DNA of 64,000 nucleotides. Source: Charina bottae (lineage: Eukaryota > Chordata > Lepidosauria > Squamata > Charinaidae). A program made the position numbers and the translations under genes. Shown piece by piece: positions 44,201 through 55,642 of this stretch. The stretch's first letter is position 1. Every line of letters starts with the position of its first letter. Where the stretch lies: contig JALMGJ010000015.1 in NCBI GenBank assembly GCA_023362775.1, positions 24,083,001-24,147,000 on the forward strand, given 5' to 3'. The notes under the pieces are model-generated. The model saw nothing but the letters and a program-made list of their open reading frames with translations, ran no database searches and was not told the DNA's origin.

Positions 44201-47129
44201 CGACTCTTATTAATCAGCATTACCTGTGATGTAATTGGTCAGGGACCAATGGACGAGGAGCGGATGATTAAGAGCTAGCTCCAGTGGGTCTGCAGACAGG
44301 AGCCAAGGTTATAAAGTTTATAAAGTTAGAACCAATCCCATAGTTTGTAAGTGAACCTTGTTAGCTGCTGGAATCAAGAGACGCGTGTAGGGCCTGTGGG
44401 GTTCTAAAGGACGGAAGATTTGGCGGCCATAGCTGCCCAAAATAGGACAAATGAGGCGGGAAGAAATCATGAACAACTGCGTTCTCTAGATTCATCTTAT
44501 TCCTATTTGCACTGGGTTTGTTTCTGGTCCATTTTTTTTTAAACTTGGAAAAGGATTTATATATTTATTTGTGCAGTAAATAACTGTAGGGCCAGAAACA
44601 TGCAAGATAGAAGGAAGTTGCCTCTGAAGATACTTCAGTGAACGGAACAGCCCATAATTTAATCCAGTTAAATAAACGTTCCCTTTCGGTGCCGGGAAAG
44701 GCTGTGCATCCTGACAGGTGTTTTTACTTTAGAGCAGGCAAGACAGCTTTCAGGCCTTGATTACTGATCTCTGGATTATGATGCTGAAATTCTGGGATGA
44801 AAAAATTAAGATTGTTCCATTTTATCTTCTGAACTTCTTGGCAGTTCTGTTCTTCAAAAGAGATGGCTTTTCAGACAAAATTAAGTTATGTGGGAGTGGA
44901 AAATAATTTCAGGATCCAAGATAGCACCACCAAATATTTAGGAATCTATGCTGTGAAGAAATAGAAGAAAAGTTAATGTTCTTTAGTACCTCAGCAAACT
45001 GATACTTGGATTTCTCTCCAGTTGTGGTTTTACTCCTTCTCGTAAAAGATGGAAACTCAGATGAATACACAGATTTTAAACTTTCCTGTATTTGCTACAA
45101 GAGCAACAGAAGAGCAGATTTATTGTGCCCTCTGTTTAATGGATTTCTTTTCTGGCTTTTTTTCCTGAACAGCCTGCACCGGCTGGAAATTCTGGGAACT
45201 GTTGTCTCAACACACCAAGGGCTCTGCTTTGAAGAAGGTGCATTAGAAAGCAAGGTTATAATTGCCTTCTAATTCACTCGGTCACAGTGGCATCAAAGGC
45301 CTTTTCTGTGATGGGTTAAGATGTCCTTTTGCCACAGCTGCCCTGAGGTTAAAATGTAAGTCATTTCGGTTCTGCAAAATGGGTGACATAAATTAGTGGC
45401 AAAATTTGTGTCAATTTCTGTAGGATTGGATCATTTCTTTAAAACTGGATTCAGAGCTTTTGCCTCAGAGTGGGTTCCGTTTATCTCAGTGGGTATTATT
45501 TCCAATTCTAACATGATTTGGGAATTGGGAAACCTGGAAGGAATGGATAATTGACAGCTTGCAAATAAGCTCAGATCCATTTGTTTTTCATCTTTGGACA
45601 CTTCTAAATGCAAATAAAATAATTTAAGTTTTTGTTAAAAACCAAAGAGCTTGGTACTGCACAATCATTCTCCTCCTCATCTTCATCAGCTATTTTTGTG
45701 ACTTTGGAGCAAAGTATGGGGGGAAAATCTGTTTCAAAGCCCATGTATTCAGGAAGAAAAACCTAGTTGTTTGCGACCCACATACTTACCAAATTGAACT
45801 TGAAATGGATAAACCAGTGTAATGCATAATAAGAATCCTATCATGAAAAAGAAGGAAAATGATTTTCTTACTATTAAATATTTTTAATAATTTAATAAGC
45901 AGACCGAGCATGCTTGACTAGCAAAGGAAGATATGGTTTTCAATCTGTTTTGCAAAATACACCAAAGTTATCCTGTGTGTTGCCTCAGAGCAGGGTGGGC
46001 ATATTGGAAGGGTTGTCCAGATTACCTTCCATGCACTGGAAAGTAATGAAGATTCTTGGCAGTCCTAACTCTGTGGAATCACCCATAAGCTCAGAGGCAA
46101 TCTATCTCTGCATATCAGTTTCTGGAGACAACAGAGGAAAGCTTATGGCGGTCTTGTATGTTCATAATTGCCTGGTAACTTTGCCAACTAGAATTGGGAT
46201 ATAAGTGAGTAAGAAGGCTGGCAGAGGAAAAATTGAATACATCCAGCAAGTTCTCGAGAAGTTCCAGTTTACCCAACAGGGAAAGCAACTAGCAGTTTGG
46301 TCAGTGCCCAGCAGGCTTAACAGCTTCCAAGGGTGAATGATTGTATAAGCTCTGTTTATCAGCTGCCTGCAAGAGGCCCATGATATACTGTAGCACCTCA
46401 TTTGTTTGGGCAGGGTCCTTATGTTCTAGGCAAGTCCTACCAGAATAAACAAACCTGTATAAGAGCCCAAGAAACAATAACTTCCGAAGTTTCTACAAGA
46501 AAAAAGGCATCTGCCAGATAGAAAAGATTAAACTGAAGGAGGAAACAGACTGTCTGGCTTTCAGTAAAAATTCTGCAATAAGGTTCACATGATTCAAGCT
46601 CCGTTTGAGTTGACTCCGATTTCATGGGCACATCTGTGTCGTTTTCTTGGCAACCATATGGAAGTAGCTTGCCATGGTCTAATTCTGGGATTTTTGGGCT
46701 TCTCAGTTTAGCATTCTGGGAGTCCTCGGTGGTTACCGATCCAAATACCAACTAGGCCCAAAGCTCCTTAGTTTCCAGTGCCATGAGGCATTTGAGATTT
46801 ACCTTTCTTTATTACATAACACTTGGAATGAATATAGATGTGATGCAGACTGTTGCTAGTTGAATGCAAAGAGATAGGAATATGAATACTTTGGAAGAAG
46901 ATCCTGATTATATTTAATGGACATGGTAGCTGGGTTCATCCATTGCGCTATGCCCAAATGTGATTTAAGTTCATGTGTTGTGTGAACTCAGTGACTGTGA
47001 TTTGCAAATTACAGTTTTAGGACCTAGCAGGTTCTGCGAATCTCACCAGTTTGATTTATTTAGCCAACTGTGATTAAAGTATGGCTTAGCATGATGAATG
47101 AGAACATCTTGGAGAGCAGTAACTTTTAT

Positions 47130-47392
47130 TTAGATGGCCTTGATGGAGATACGCAGAATGCATTGCCAGGGGGACGGGGTGAAACATATTTTAAGTCCAC
47201 AACAGACAGATAATATTTGGAAGCAGTTCAGGCAGGCACCTCCCTAATTCACAAGAGTATAAGAAGGGGGCGGAGGTGCAGCACAACCAGACTTGCAAGA
47301 TTCTGCTATGATAGCCAATCTCAGTAAAAATAGTTTTAGCCTTCCTGTGGAGTTGATTTCTTGGCCCGGTCTACCTATTGGGGCTGACATTT
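47130..47392 (+). mobile_element. LTR-like element, copy 2
   Basis: CACCTCCCTAATTCACAAG, GTATAAGAAGGGGGCGG, GACTTGCAAGATTCTG, CAATCTCAGTAAAAATAG (decayed polyadenylation signal), CTTCCTGTGGAGTTGATTTC, end near CTGACA. The following TTTTTTGGTGGGGGTCACA might be the start of the internal region, but no primer-binding site can be assigned. Confidence 0.62.
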
Positions 47393-50054
47393 TTTGGTGG
47401 GGGTCACATTTAATGCTAAAAACGGGGAGTTCTGGAGCAAGAGTCTGTCCTTAGGCTCACTTTCTCGACCTGTAGTACGTCGCAGGGCGGAATGGCGTTG
47501 GCAAAAAGCAGCTCTCCTCTAGCACCTTAATTTGGAAACAGATAAGTCGCACTGATTGAATCTGCGTGATTCTGGTTTCCTTTTGAGCAAAGCAAGACAA
47601 AAAGGGGGGGAAACCCGTTTGGCTTGGTCCCTTTCCCAATGTATGGATTGAAAGATTCTTTCCCTTCAACCGCAGCAGAGCTTTCAATCGCCTTTGCAGC
47701 TAGTGACATTATGAAATCGTAATCCTAGCACAGCTGTTTTATTATGTTAAGTCTGGCCGTTGCCCAAGACTTCTGAGAAATGGCAAACTTAATTTGCCAA
47801 AAGAAGAGAAATGGCAGCCACATGCCCTAAATCTCTTGCCAGATCACTTGGGCATCTTGCCACCTCAAATGCAGTCATAATCGCTTTCACGGTGATCTGA
47901 ATTTCAAATGAATCTTTCTTGGCGGCAGATATTCTTAAATAAATAACCCAATATTGTGTGGTGTCCTCATTTGGAAGAATTCAGAGTGGTCCCCCCCCCC
48001 CCCCAATGAGCAGCTGTTGCCTTGGCCGGCTGGGAAGCTCGCAGCGATGCCGTAGATGGGCCTGTCAGTTACTTTTCACCTGCATGTTTTAGTTGCACCC
48101 CCATACTTGGACCCAAGAAGGGGAAAGGGGGAAATGGCTGTGTGTAGTTGGCCTTCTTTCATCCAGAGTGCTTCATGATGCATTGGCCTTTCACAGACAA
48201 ATCAGATTTTTCTCGCCAGCAATATTTTGCTCCAGGTACGAAAAAAGACCAATCAGCCTGTCCTTGGGTTCCCCACCATTTCTGCCCCATTCCCATGCCA
48301 CTCTTCCCTAACTGGGAGAAATTTAGTTATGACTTCCTCCAGTGATTTGAAATCAGTTTCGGACCCAAAAATTTCCCTTGATAAAACTTGCAGCAGTTCT
48401 TTACAGGAACCCCAGAAGAACACTGCTAAAAATATTTGGCTGTAGGACTGGAACTGAATATTGCAGGAACTGAATTGTAGAAACTCTGGAAACTGCAGAG
48501 GGAGACCTGATTTTGTTCAAATTGAATGCGCCTCCAAATCTTACTTTGTGCTGAGAAAGAGATCCTCTAGGAAGGCATAATAGTTCAGCATAAATTCATC
48601 AATGTGTCCATATAGATTTCTTAATCTGTTTGACTATGAAGACTTTTTAGTGAGTGCAGTAAACAAGCAGGTTAAGCATGAATTAAAATGCCAGAAAGAG
48701 GAGACACAATCCAGTCCAATGTAAACACTGCTAAGCCCCATTCATTTTAGTGTGCTTAACTCTCACTGAAATCAGTGGTGGCTAAAACCACTTCATCTTG
48801 GCTGGATTGATCTTAATATAATGAGAAAAAGTCTCATTGTTACCCTAACCCAAATGCTAGTGTTAATTATGGTCATGAGGAACTTTCCCCAAAGGGATGA
48901 TTAGATTACGGCGGTCTCCACCTGAGAAAGATGCCGTTTGGTAATTGTGTAATACGGGCGCAGTCACTGCCATCTCTTCTACGTTCTGGTCCATCTTGGA
49001 CAGCTTTCTCCAGCCCTGTGTCTCCTATATACGTTGAACGGCAATCTCCATCACCGTTACCCAAATTTGCTTTCTGCTAAGTGTCAGAGTGTGGAGTAGG
49101 TCAGAGGGTATATAGAATAATCCAGGAGATTGCAGTGGGGGAGAGTGAAGAAGGGAAATCCAAATCACGCTAGGAATTTAATGACCCCCATGATATCAGT
49201 GCTGCAATACTCTGGGCAGCTTACAAATACAAAAACAGTAAAAACAGTGAAAAACACACAACACCAAGGGGAGCCTGGACTAAAACAATCATAACGATAG
49301 CAAACAAAATATTAGATCAGTTGGTTTAAATATCCTATATTCCACCAGTAATAAATACTTCCAAGACAGAAGAAGTTTTATTTCACAACTGTAGCTTAAA
49401 CCTATTTGCAGATAGGTCCAGGGCTGGACCATTTACCCATACCTTAGCCTATTGAACTTTGTCAAAATTATCTTCTGACTAGGCATGTATAGATTTACAC
49501 TGTGAAATTAAAACAATGGCTGAGATTTCTTTAATGTGCTGATAACCTAAAGAGTAGGCATTGGAAGAAATCTGTCTTTCAACTATTGTTTGTTCATCTC
49601 TTACGACTTTGTGTTAGATGGTGATTGCAGCTGTATAATGGTATTTAATGTCAGGATGATGTGCTTTGGAGTCGGTACTCACAATAAATGGATGGAAAAG
49701 CACATTATGAGTAGAATTGGGGAATGTTCAAGTTAGCATTTAGTCAGTCTGAGCAGGAGAACTGTAACATCCAGTTTCAGATTGCTGTTCTCTGCCTTTC
49801 ACCGCTGTCATGTGCAAAGCAATCAGACAAAAAACCTGTGCTTTGAAGATCAAATGGGCATTTTCTGTAAAACTAAATTACAATGTATGCTTCTTTTGTC
49901 AAAAAGCTCATACAGTTTAACACGCTGTTACCTCCAGGGTGACAGATGGCGAATATTATAGTCACTGTGTGACCACAGTTTTTGATGTTTTGCAGAATCA
50001 GATTTGTATGAACTGACAGATCTCTTTCAGTTCAGCCCTACTACCTGCTTCTGA

Positions 50055-50124
50055 ATGATGACAGAACAGGATTTAGCTGATGTAGTTCAAATAGCTGTGG
50101 AGGACTTGAATCCAGATCACCCAG
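50055..50124 (+). CDS. BANP: BANP first coding exon
   Basis: This exon encodes MMTEQDLADVVQIAVEDL then NPDHP, almost the same as the human N-terminus. BANP (BEND1, SMAR1) is a nuclear BEN-domain protein that binds unmethylated CGCG motifs and opens chromatin at CpG-island promoters. Two tandem ATG codons occur; the first (50055) was used because human also starts Met-Met. The exon probably begins at 50031 after CTCTTTCAG, leaving a 24-base leader in this exon; another AG at 49993-49994 is possible. The exon ends in phase 1 with a GTATGT donor. Confidence 0.94.
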
Positions 50125-50486
50125 GTATGTTATTTCAGGGACATGAGGGGAAGGGAGACACAAATAACTCAGCGACACTATTTGTGTGTTTCCTAGTGTG
50201 TGTTGCGTAGAATGTTAAAGATGTGATTTAAAGAATGTTGCTTTTTCCTGGAGCAGCGTGGCAACCTCACATTTAGGTATCTTCGCTGCCTCCAATTTTC
50301 TACCTGTCCTGTAAATCTGGTATTTTACTATGAATCCTTTCTAACTTTGTTTTAATGCAAACAACGAGGCAATGAAATCTATAGCGCTGGCTTTCACTAG
50401 GAATAGGTCAGGGCCGAGGAAGCATTGTAGATGAGCTACGGCAAAGGGAGAGGACTGCCACTCTAGCCTATTTAACTCCAAGGAGC

Positions 50487-51025
50487 ATCCCCCAACCTAG
50501 TGTCCCCCAGATGTGTTGACCAATTCTCATCATCCCAGCTATTCTTTGTCTGTGGGTTATCAAGGAAGTTAAAGTCTCGAACATCATTGCTGAAATTCTC
50601 TAAGGAAAAGCTACTCCCAGTTGTGAAAACAAATCTTGGGAGAAGAATTTCCCAGCCTGGACTCAAGCTAGAACACTTCTGTCCATTCAGGTTGTTGCTT
50701 TTCTTTTTAATTTCATAACTAATTGCCATTGATAGAAATATTGAAAATGGTTTGCTTGTTTCTGTTTTTGGTTTGCAGTTGTGTTGGAAAACCATGAAGT
50801 GACAGATGAAGATGTAGAACCCCCTTTGAAACGGCAACGGATAGAAATTAATTGTCAAGACCCGTCAATTAAGGTTGTAGCCATGTACATGCTTGTTGTT
50901 CACGAAGTGCAGCTAATCTCGGATAGATATAGGTGTATTTTATTATGGTCTACGGTGATTTAAACCATAGTGCCCTCCAGGAGTTTTGGACCTCAATGCA
51001 TTTGGAGGGCACCAATTTGGGAAAG
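50487..51025. repeat. Degraded small DNA-element fragments
   Basis: CCCCAACCTAGTGTCCCCCA and ATTCTCATCATCCCAGC (50487-50542), then GTGCCCTCCAGGAGTTTTGG and TGGAGGGCACCAATTTGGG (about 50970-51021), look like arms of palindromic elements. They flank BANP exon 50779-50873 on both sides but need not be one insertion. Confidence 0.4.
50779..50873 (+). CDS. BANP: BANP second coding exon
   Basis: This encodes residues 24-55. It reads VVLENHEVTDED, then PPLKRQR (a basic, probable nuclear-localisation patch) and INCQDPSIK. The acceptor is GGTTTGCAG. The donor after AAG is GTTGTA, weaker than consensus, but the phase fits the next exon exactly. One residue (Val before EPP) is inserted compared with the human protein as I recall it. 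Confidence 0.94.
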
Positions 51026-51924
51026 GTTGACATAAGATTCTCAAGATTTGAGATAGACTTTGTAATGGGTCTGTTGCTTCTTCTCTTGTATTTCTGGCAC
51101 ATATTATCACTGCAGTACACAGGAATCCATCTTCAAGTTACCAGTGTATATCAGACATGGGTACATATATACAGGGGGAAAAATCATCTTAGCATAATTA
51201 ACAAATACTCCTGACTGGACAGTGGGAAACGTTTTTTCCATGTCAAGGCAGATTCAAAGTTAATAATTGTATTTTCCCTTATTCTTTGTGAGAATTACTA
51301 AGATCTTCCTTATGTGCTATAAATAAATTTTGATTGTATCAAACAATAAAGCATATGGCTGTGTTGTCAGCTTTTTAATTAAAAAAGCAGGAGAAATAAA
51401 ATAGTAAATAAACAATATACTTAACATGAACCTTTGATATTCTGCAGAATTTCCATGAAGAAGATTAGAAAGGTTTTGGTTTTAGTTTAGAGATTGCTGA
51501 CTTTTAATGAAAAATAGTATAAAAATACACTACAGATTTGTAGCATTCTTTGATTGCTTACTACACATCTGCAGCTGACTTTTCAGTATTAAAAAAATTA
51601 ACACCATAATAATAATAACATATGTCCTTTCTGTCTGATCATTATAACATCAGTGAAAAGATTACCTTGTAATTCTGATGCTTATTTAAATGTATATTAT
51701 GATGGCATAAAATCTCATCTTAAGGTGTTAGCACTCATGTTCCTGACACTAATGCGTAGTAACACCATCTGCAGGAAGTTGACTAATGAATTATTAATTA
51801 GTTATTACAAGCTTTAGATATTTTCTAAAGTTGTGTGTTTCATCTTGAGGGTTTTTAGGTAATTGGAACTCAGTTTTCTATATTGTTTTAATTATATCCA
51901 CCAGAGGGTGCACAAGAAATATTT

Positions 51925-52240
51925 TGCAGTTGGCACCAGAGACTGGTTTCGTGGAAGACAATTTTTCCACGGACGGGGTGGGTGGGGGGTGAGCCTTCGA
52001 ATATTCCCTCGCATGCGCAGTTTACAGTAGGGTTCGCGCTCCTATGAGAATCTAATGCCGCTGCTGATCTGACAGGAGGCGGCGCTCAGGCGGTAATGCG
52101 AGCGATGGGGAGCGGCTGTAAATACAGAGGAAGCTTCGCTCGCTCGCCCACCGCTCACCTCCTGTGCGGCCCGGTTCCTAACAGGCCACAGACCGGTACT
52201 GGTCCGTGTCCCGGGGGTTGGAGACCCCTGTTTTAAAAGA
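51925..52240 (-). mobile_element. hAT-Charlie-type element resembling mammalian MER1
   Basis: The minus strand begins CAGGGGTCTCCAACCCCCGG, continues GGACCAGTACCGGTCTGTGG and GCCTGTTAGGAACCGGGCCG, and has GCGGCATTAGATTCTCATAG. It ends near CCACGAAACCAGTCTCTGG. This closely follows the MER1 (Charlie3-related) element of human DNA as I remember it. The far end is truncated. No transposase. Confidence 0.6.
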
Positions 52241-53195
52241 AACACAATCCCATCCAGGCACAAATCAAAGCAGAATCTATGCTTTGTTGTAAATAATTAT
52301 CTTACCTTTTTGAACGGAACACTAGCAAAAAAGGCCCATAATACAACTAGGTATGCTTCGGAACTTAAAGCATATTTACATCCCACCTTTTCAGCTTGTT
52401 TCCCGAAATGCCCATGGCAGAACACTTGACCAGGTGATAGTCATTTTAACTGAAGATAGGTCAAATAGAAACATGGAACAACATGGCCTTTGAAGACTGA
52501 AGAGGATGGGGGGGGGGAAATCTTGAAGGCTTGGGAAAAGGACTCTGTCTTTTGCTTGTTCTGTGGAATAAGAATAATGCCTTGGCAAAGGAAGGCCTTC
52601 AGTGCACGAGGCCTCAAATATCCAGTCTAGTTGTTTATCTCATTAGAGAGCACATTGGGTTTTTAAAAGCCAGTTCCTCCTTTTTATTGACTGAAATAGC
52701 ACATTTTTATAAATGTCCCTTTTGATTGCTATTCAAGGGGGCAGCCCAGCATTTTATTTTTCATGCCAAGAGTAAAAAATAAAACTGAAATTTCTTTGAA
52801 TGTAAAGTCATTTAAATTAAAACACGTACTGTAGGCAAGCCTTCAAATCAGGAATCTGGTGGCACCTTTTCTGGCGAACAAATTCTATTAAAAGGCAGAA
52901 GTGTCATCCTTTTAATACAATGTGTTTGTCGGAAAGGGTGCCACCAGATTCTTGATTTTTGGCCGCCACAGACTCACGGGCCCTCCCCCTACAAGGTTGG
53001 CAAGCCTTTTAAGCCTTGGCCAGCCCATTGGATGACCGTTTTTACCACTGGGCAGGCTTTGGGGATACATGCGCTTCAGCTGTTCCTTGATGGATGGATG
53101 CTCTTTGCAGATACCTGTGTAAATGCAAACGCAGAAAAGCACATACCAAAGGCTCCCCACCCCACCCAGCTCATCCTGGTGCCTCTCTTCCGCAG

Positions 53196-53395
53196 TCGTT
53201 CCTGTATTCCATTAACCAAACAATATGCCTGCGACTGGATAGCATTGAGGCCAAGCTGCTAGCCCTGGATGCGACCTGCAAGTCCCTGGAAGAGAAACTG
53301 GATCTGGTCATGAACAAGCAGCACAGCCCCATCCAGGTCCCCATGGTGGCAGGTTCCCCGCTTGGGGCCACGCAGACATGCAACAAAGTGAGATG
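53196..53395 (+). CDS. BANP: BANP third coding exon
   Basis: This encodes residues 56-121, reading SFLYSINQTICLRLDSIEAK, a heptad-like coiled-coil segment through KSLEEKLDLV, and then QVPMVAGSPLGATQTCNKVR. It is close to identical with human BANP. The acceptor is TCTTCCGCAG and the donor GTAAGT; the exon ends in phase 2 within a Cys codon (TG/C). The following exons, including the BEN domain, are not in this window up to 64000. Confidence 0.95.
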
Positions 53396-54745
53396 GTAAG
53401 TCTCTCTGGGGGAGGGCATGTGGGTGCTGCTTCCAGATCAACTGACTGGCACAGCCAAGCAGGGCAGCTTTTGGGGTAACCGTCAGGAACTTGGTATGCG
53501 GCTTAGAATGAGAAACAAATTCTTCTTGAAGGCACTTTGGCTTCATGGCGATCCTTGCCTTGTGACCAACTAAACACATTGCCTTGCCTTGGGGCGGGGG
53601 GCTTAGAGCCCTTGCCACATTCTTCCTCGGCTTGGCCTGTTCATACACGTGATTGTAGATGGGATGATGTAGCTCCCACTCCTGTTTAAATTTAGGGCAG
53701 GGTCTCCTGGGATTTTGTTTCGACTTTGGGAATAAAGAATTCAGCCTTCTTAGACCACAGACATGTTTTTAGCCCCTCCGATTGTGGAAATAACTTTGAG
53801 AGTGGGTAGGTAGCACGTGGCATGGAAGCCACGGGCGGGCTGAAATGTACTTGCAGGGATAAGACGGCAGGGCTTGCTGGCTCCATAGGATTGTGGTAAA
53901 CAGAGGTAGAATGGAGGAAATATTAATTAATCTGTATCATTAATATTTTTTAAGGGTTGAATAAGGGCACCTTTGTCCCAAATTTGCAATATAGTCCACT
54001 GCTGCTTCACCAACCAGTTTTTAGTCATGGAGGTTGTAGCGTACAAAGCAAGAGGGTAAAGAGAGAAGAGGCAGCCGGCCTAGAAAATAAAAGAGAATCC
54101 AAGTAAAATGAATGGCACTGAATTTTCATAGATCTGATTTTCCCCCTCCCTCATTCCCAGCATACTTAAGCAATCAGCCCACTTCTCTCTTTCTTAAAGC
54201 TTTGTAGACTGAATTTGAAGAGATCCTAACCTTACCCTGTACTCGGATCTGTTTTTATAATCTGTAGAATGCACACCTGCTTTAAATTTATTGGCAAGCA
54301 CCCTGAAAGTTTCTGAATGCTTTTTCCACCCTGTGATACTACAATAGGAACTCAGGTGCTTGGATATTTTACAGAAGAAACGGCACTTTTCCAGCTTTGA
54401 AAATGGCACGCTTACCTGTCAGTGACAGAGAACGTCTGTTGTTGACGTACAACTTCTCTTTTCTCTGATAGGCTACCCATGTTAGCGTTCATCCTCTATT
54501 GGTTTCTTTCCAGCCTATGCTCCTCTCCTACCTGTTTCTTAAATACTTCCTTCTTGATTGATTTTAACAATTATACCCGAAGGTATTTGTTTATTTTATG
54601 AATCTACAATTCATAATTACCCATGACTATTCATGATTCCATGCTTCAGCTGTTCCATGGTCGAGATATTAGTAATCTGTAACCCTCCCATGGAAGATTG
54701 TTTGGAACCTCTTCACATAGAATAAGCTAAACATATCCTCTAGCT

Positions 54746-54823
54746 CAGTGTTTCTCAACCTTGGCAACTTGAAGGTGTGTTGAAGTCCACACACCTTCAA
54801 GTTGCCAAGGTTGAGAAACACTG
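54746..54823. mobile_element. Minimal palindromic hAT MITE, copy 7
   Basis: Only 78 bp: CAGTGTTTCTCAACCTTGG, a short middle, and the exact complement. Perfect 8-bp duplications CTCTAGCT flank it (54738-54745 and 54824-54831). It proves the terminal sequence and the 8-bp target size of this family. Confidence 0.95.
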
Positions 54824-55427
54824 CTCTAGCTTACTGGTGTTCTGTAAACTTTGGTAAAGTCTCTCTTGAGTCAAACTCAATCTCCATGATTATAAGGACA
54901 CCTCCACCGTGTTTTCTTGGCAACAGGGCAGGAGTGGTTTCCCATACCAGAAATGTCAGTACTGTACCTACATTTTTTATGAAGAGTTGGTTATGGATGA
55001 TAACAACAACATGGAAATCCTGAACATACTCATATTGGAGCCTGACTTGCCCTCTTGTTTGGAAATCCTCACTGATTTTCACATGTTTTATTTGTTGAAG
55101 TGGAATCCCTGACAATTTTCTATAGGGAGGGATTTGTTTCCCTTACAGCAAAATATTTGGAATTTCAGTTTCCTTATCTATAGATAACCTTTAAGAGACG
55201 GTTCACTTACAGTGCTAAGTCTTGGTTTGTTTTAACCATGCATTTGTTGAAAAAATGGCTGCGTTCACACATAGCAAACCAAAGCCAAACAGCCAAACCC
55301 AACTAAAATATACGCTTACCCTTCCCTTTATCTTCCATAGAAAGCAGGCAGCAGGGCACGTCAACATGTGCATGAGATATACTGATTAGAAATAGTTATT
55401 TTTATGCCAACTATTCCTTTGTGGTGT

Positions 55428-55642
55428 GTAACTGGCCCAAGGTCACCCAGCCGGCTTTCGTGCCTAAGGCGGGACTAGAACTCACACCCTCCTGGTTTGC
55501 CATTGGCTCCTTCCTAGGGCTGAGAGAGGGGGACTGGCCCAAGGTCACCCAGCCGGCTTTCATGCCTCAGGCGGGACTAGAACTCACAGCCTCTTGGTTT
55601 CTAGCCCGGAGCCTTCACCACTAGACCAGACTGGCTCTCTTT
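55428..55642 (-). repeat. MIR/CORE-like tRNA-SINE head with internal duplication
   Basis: The plus strand carries CCCAAGGTCACCCAGCCGGC twice, with GGGACTAGAACTCACA (reverse B box) each time, and ends CACTAGACCAGACTGGCTC (reverse A box). It is the same family as 39697-40445, without the tail. Confidence 0.75.

Larger units (their letters stand above)
38368..50030 (+). other. BANP: BANP intron 1
   Basis: Intron between the CpG-island exon and the first coding exon. It holds the elements listed from 38885 to 47392. Stretches 44400-47100 and 47400-50000 show no gene and no element I can name; there is a C homopolymer near 47992-48004. Open frames here are short and have no family resemblance. 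Confidence 0.65.

Noticed and set aside
47392..47460. Primer-binding site and gag start after LTR copy 2
   Set aside because: The GGTGGGGGTCAC text is suggestive, but I could not match a tRNA end and no coding frame follows.
50781..50963. Continuation of the BANP exon past 50873
   Set aside because: The reading beyond SIK has no BANP resemblance, and the exon at 53196 continues the protein in exact phase.
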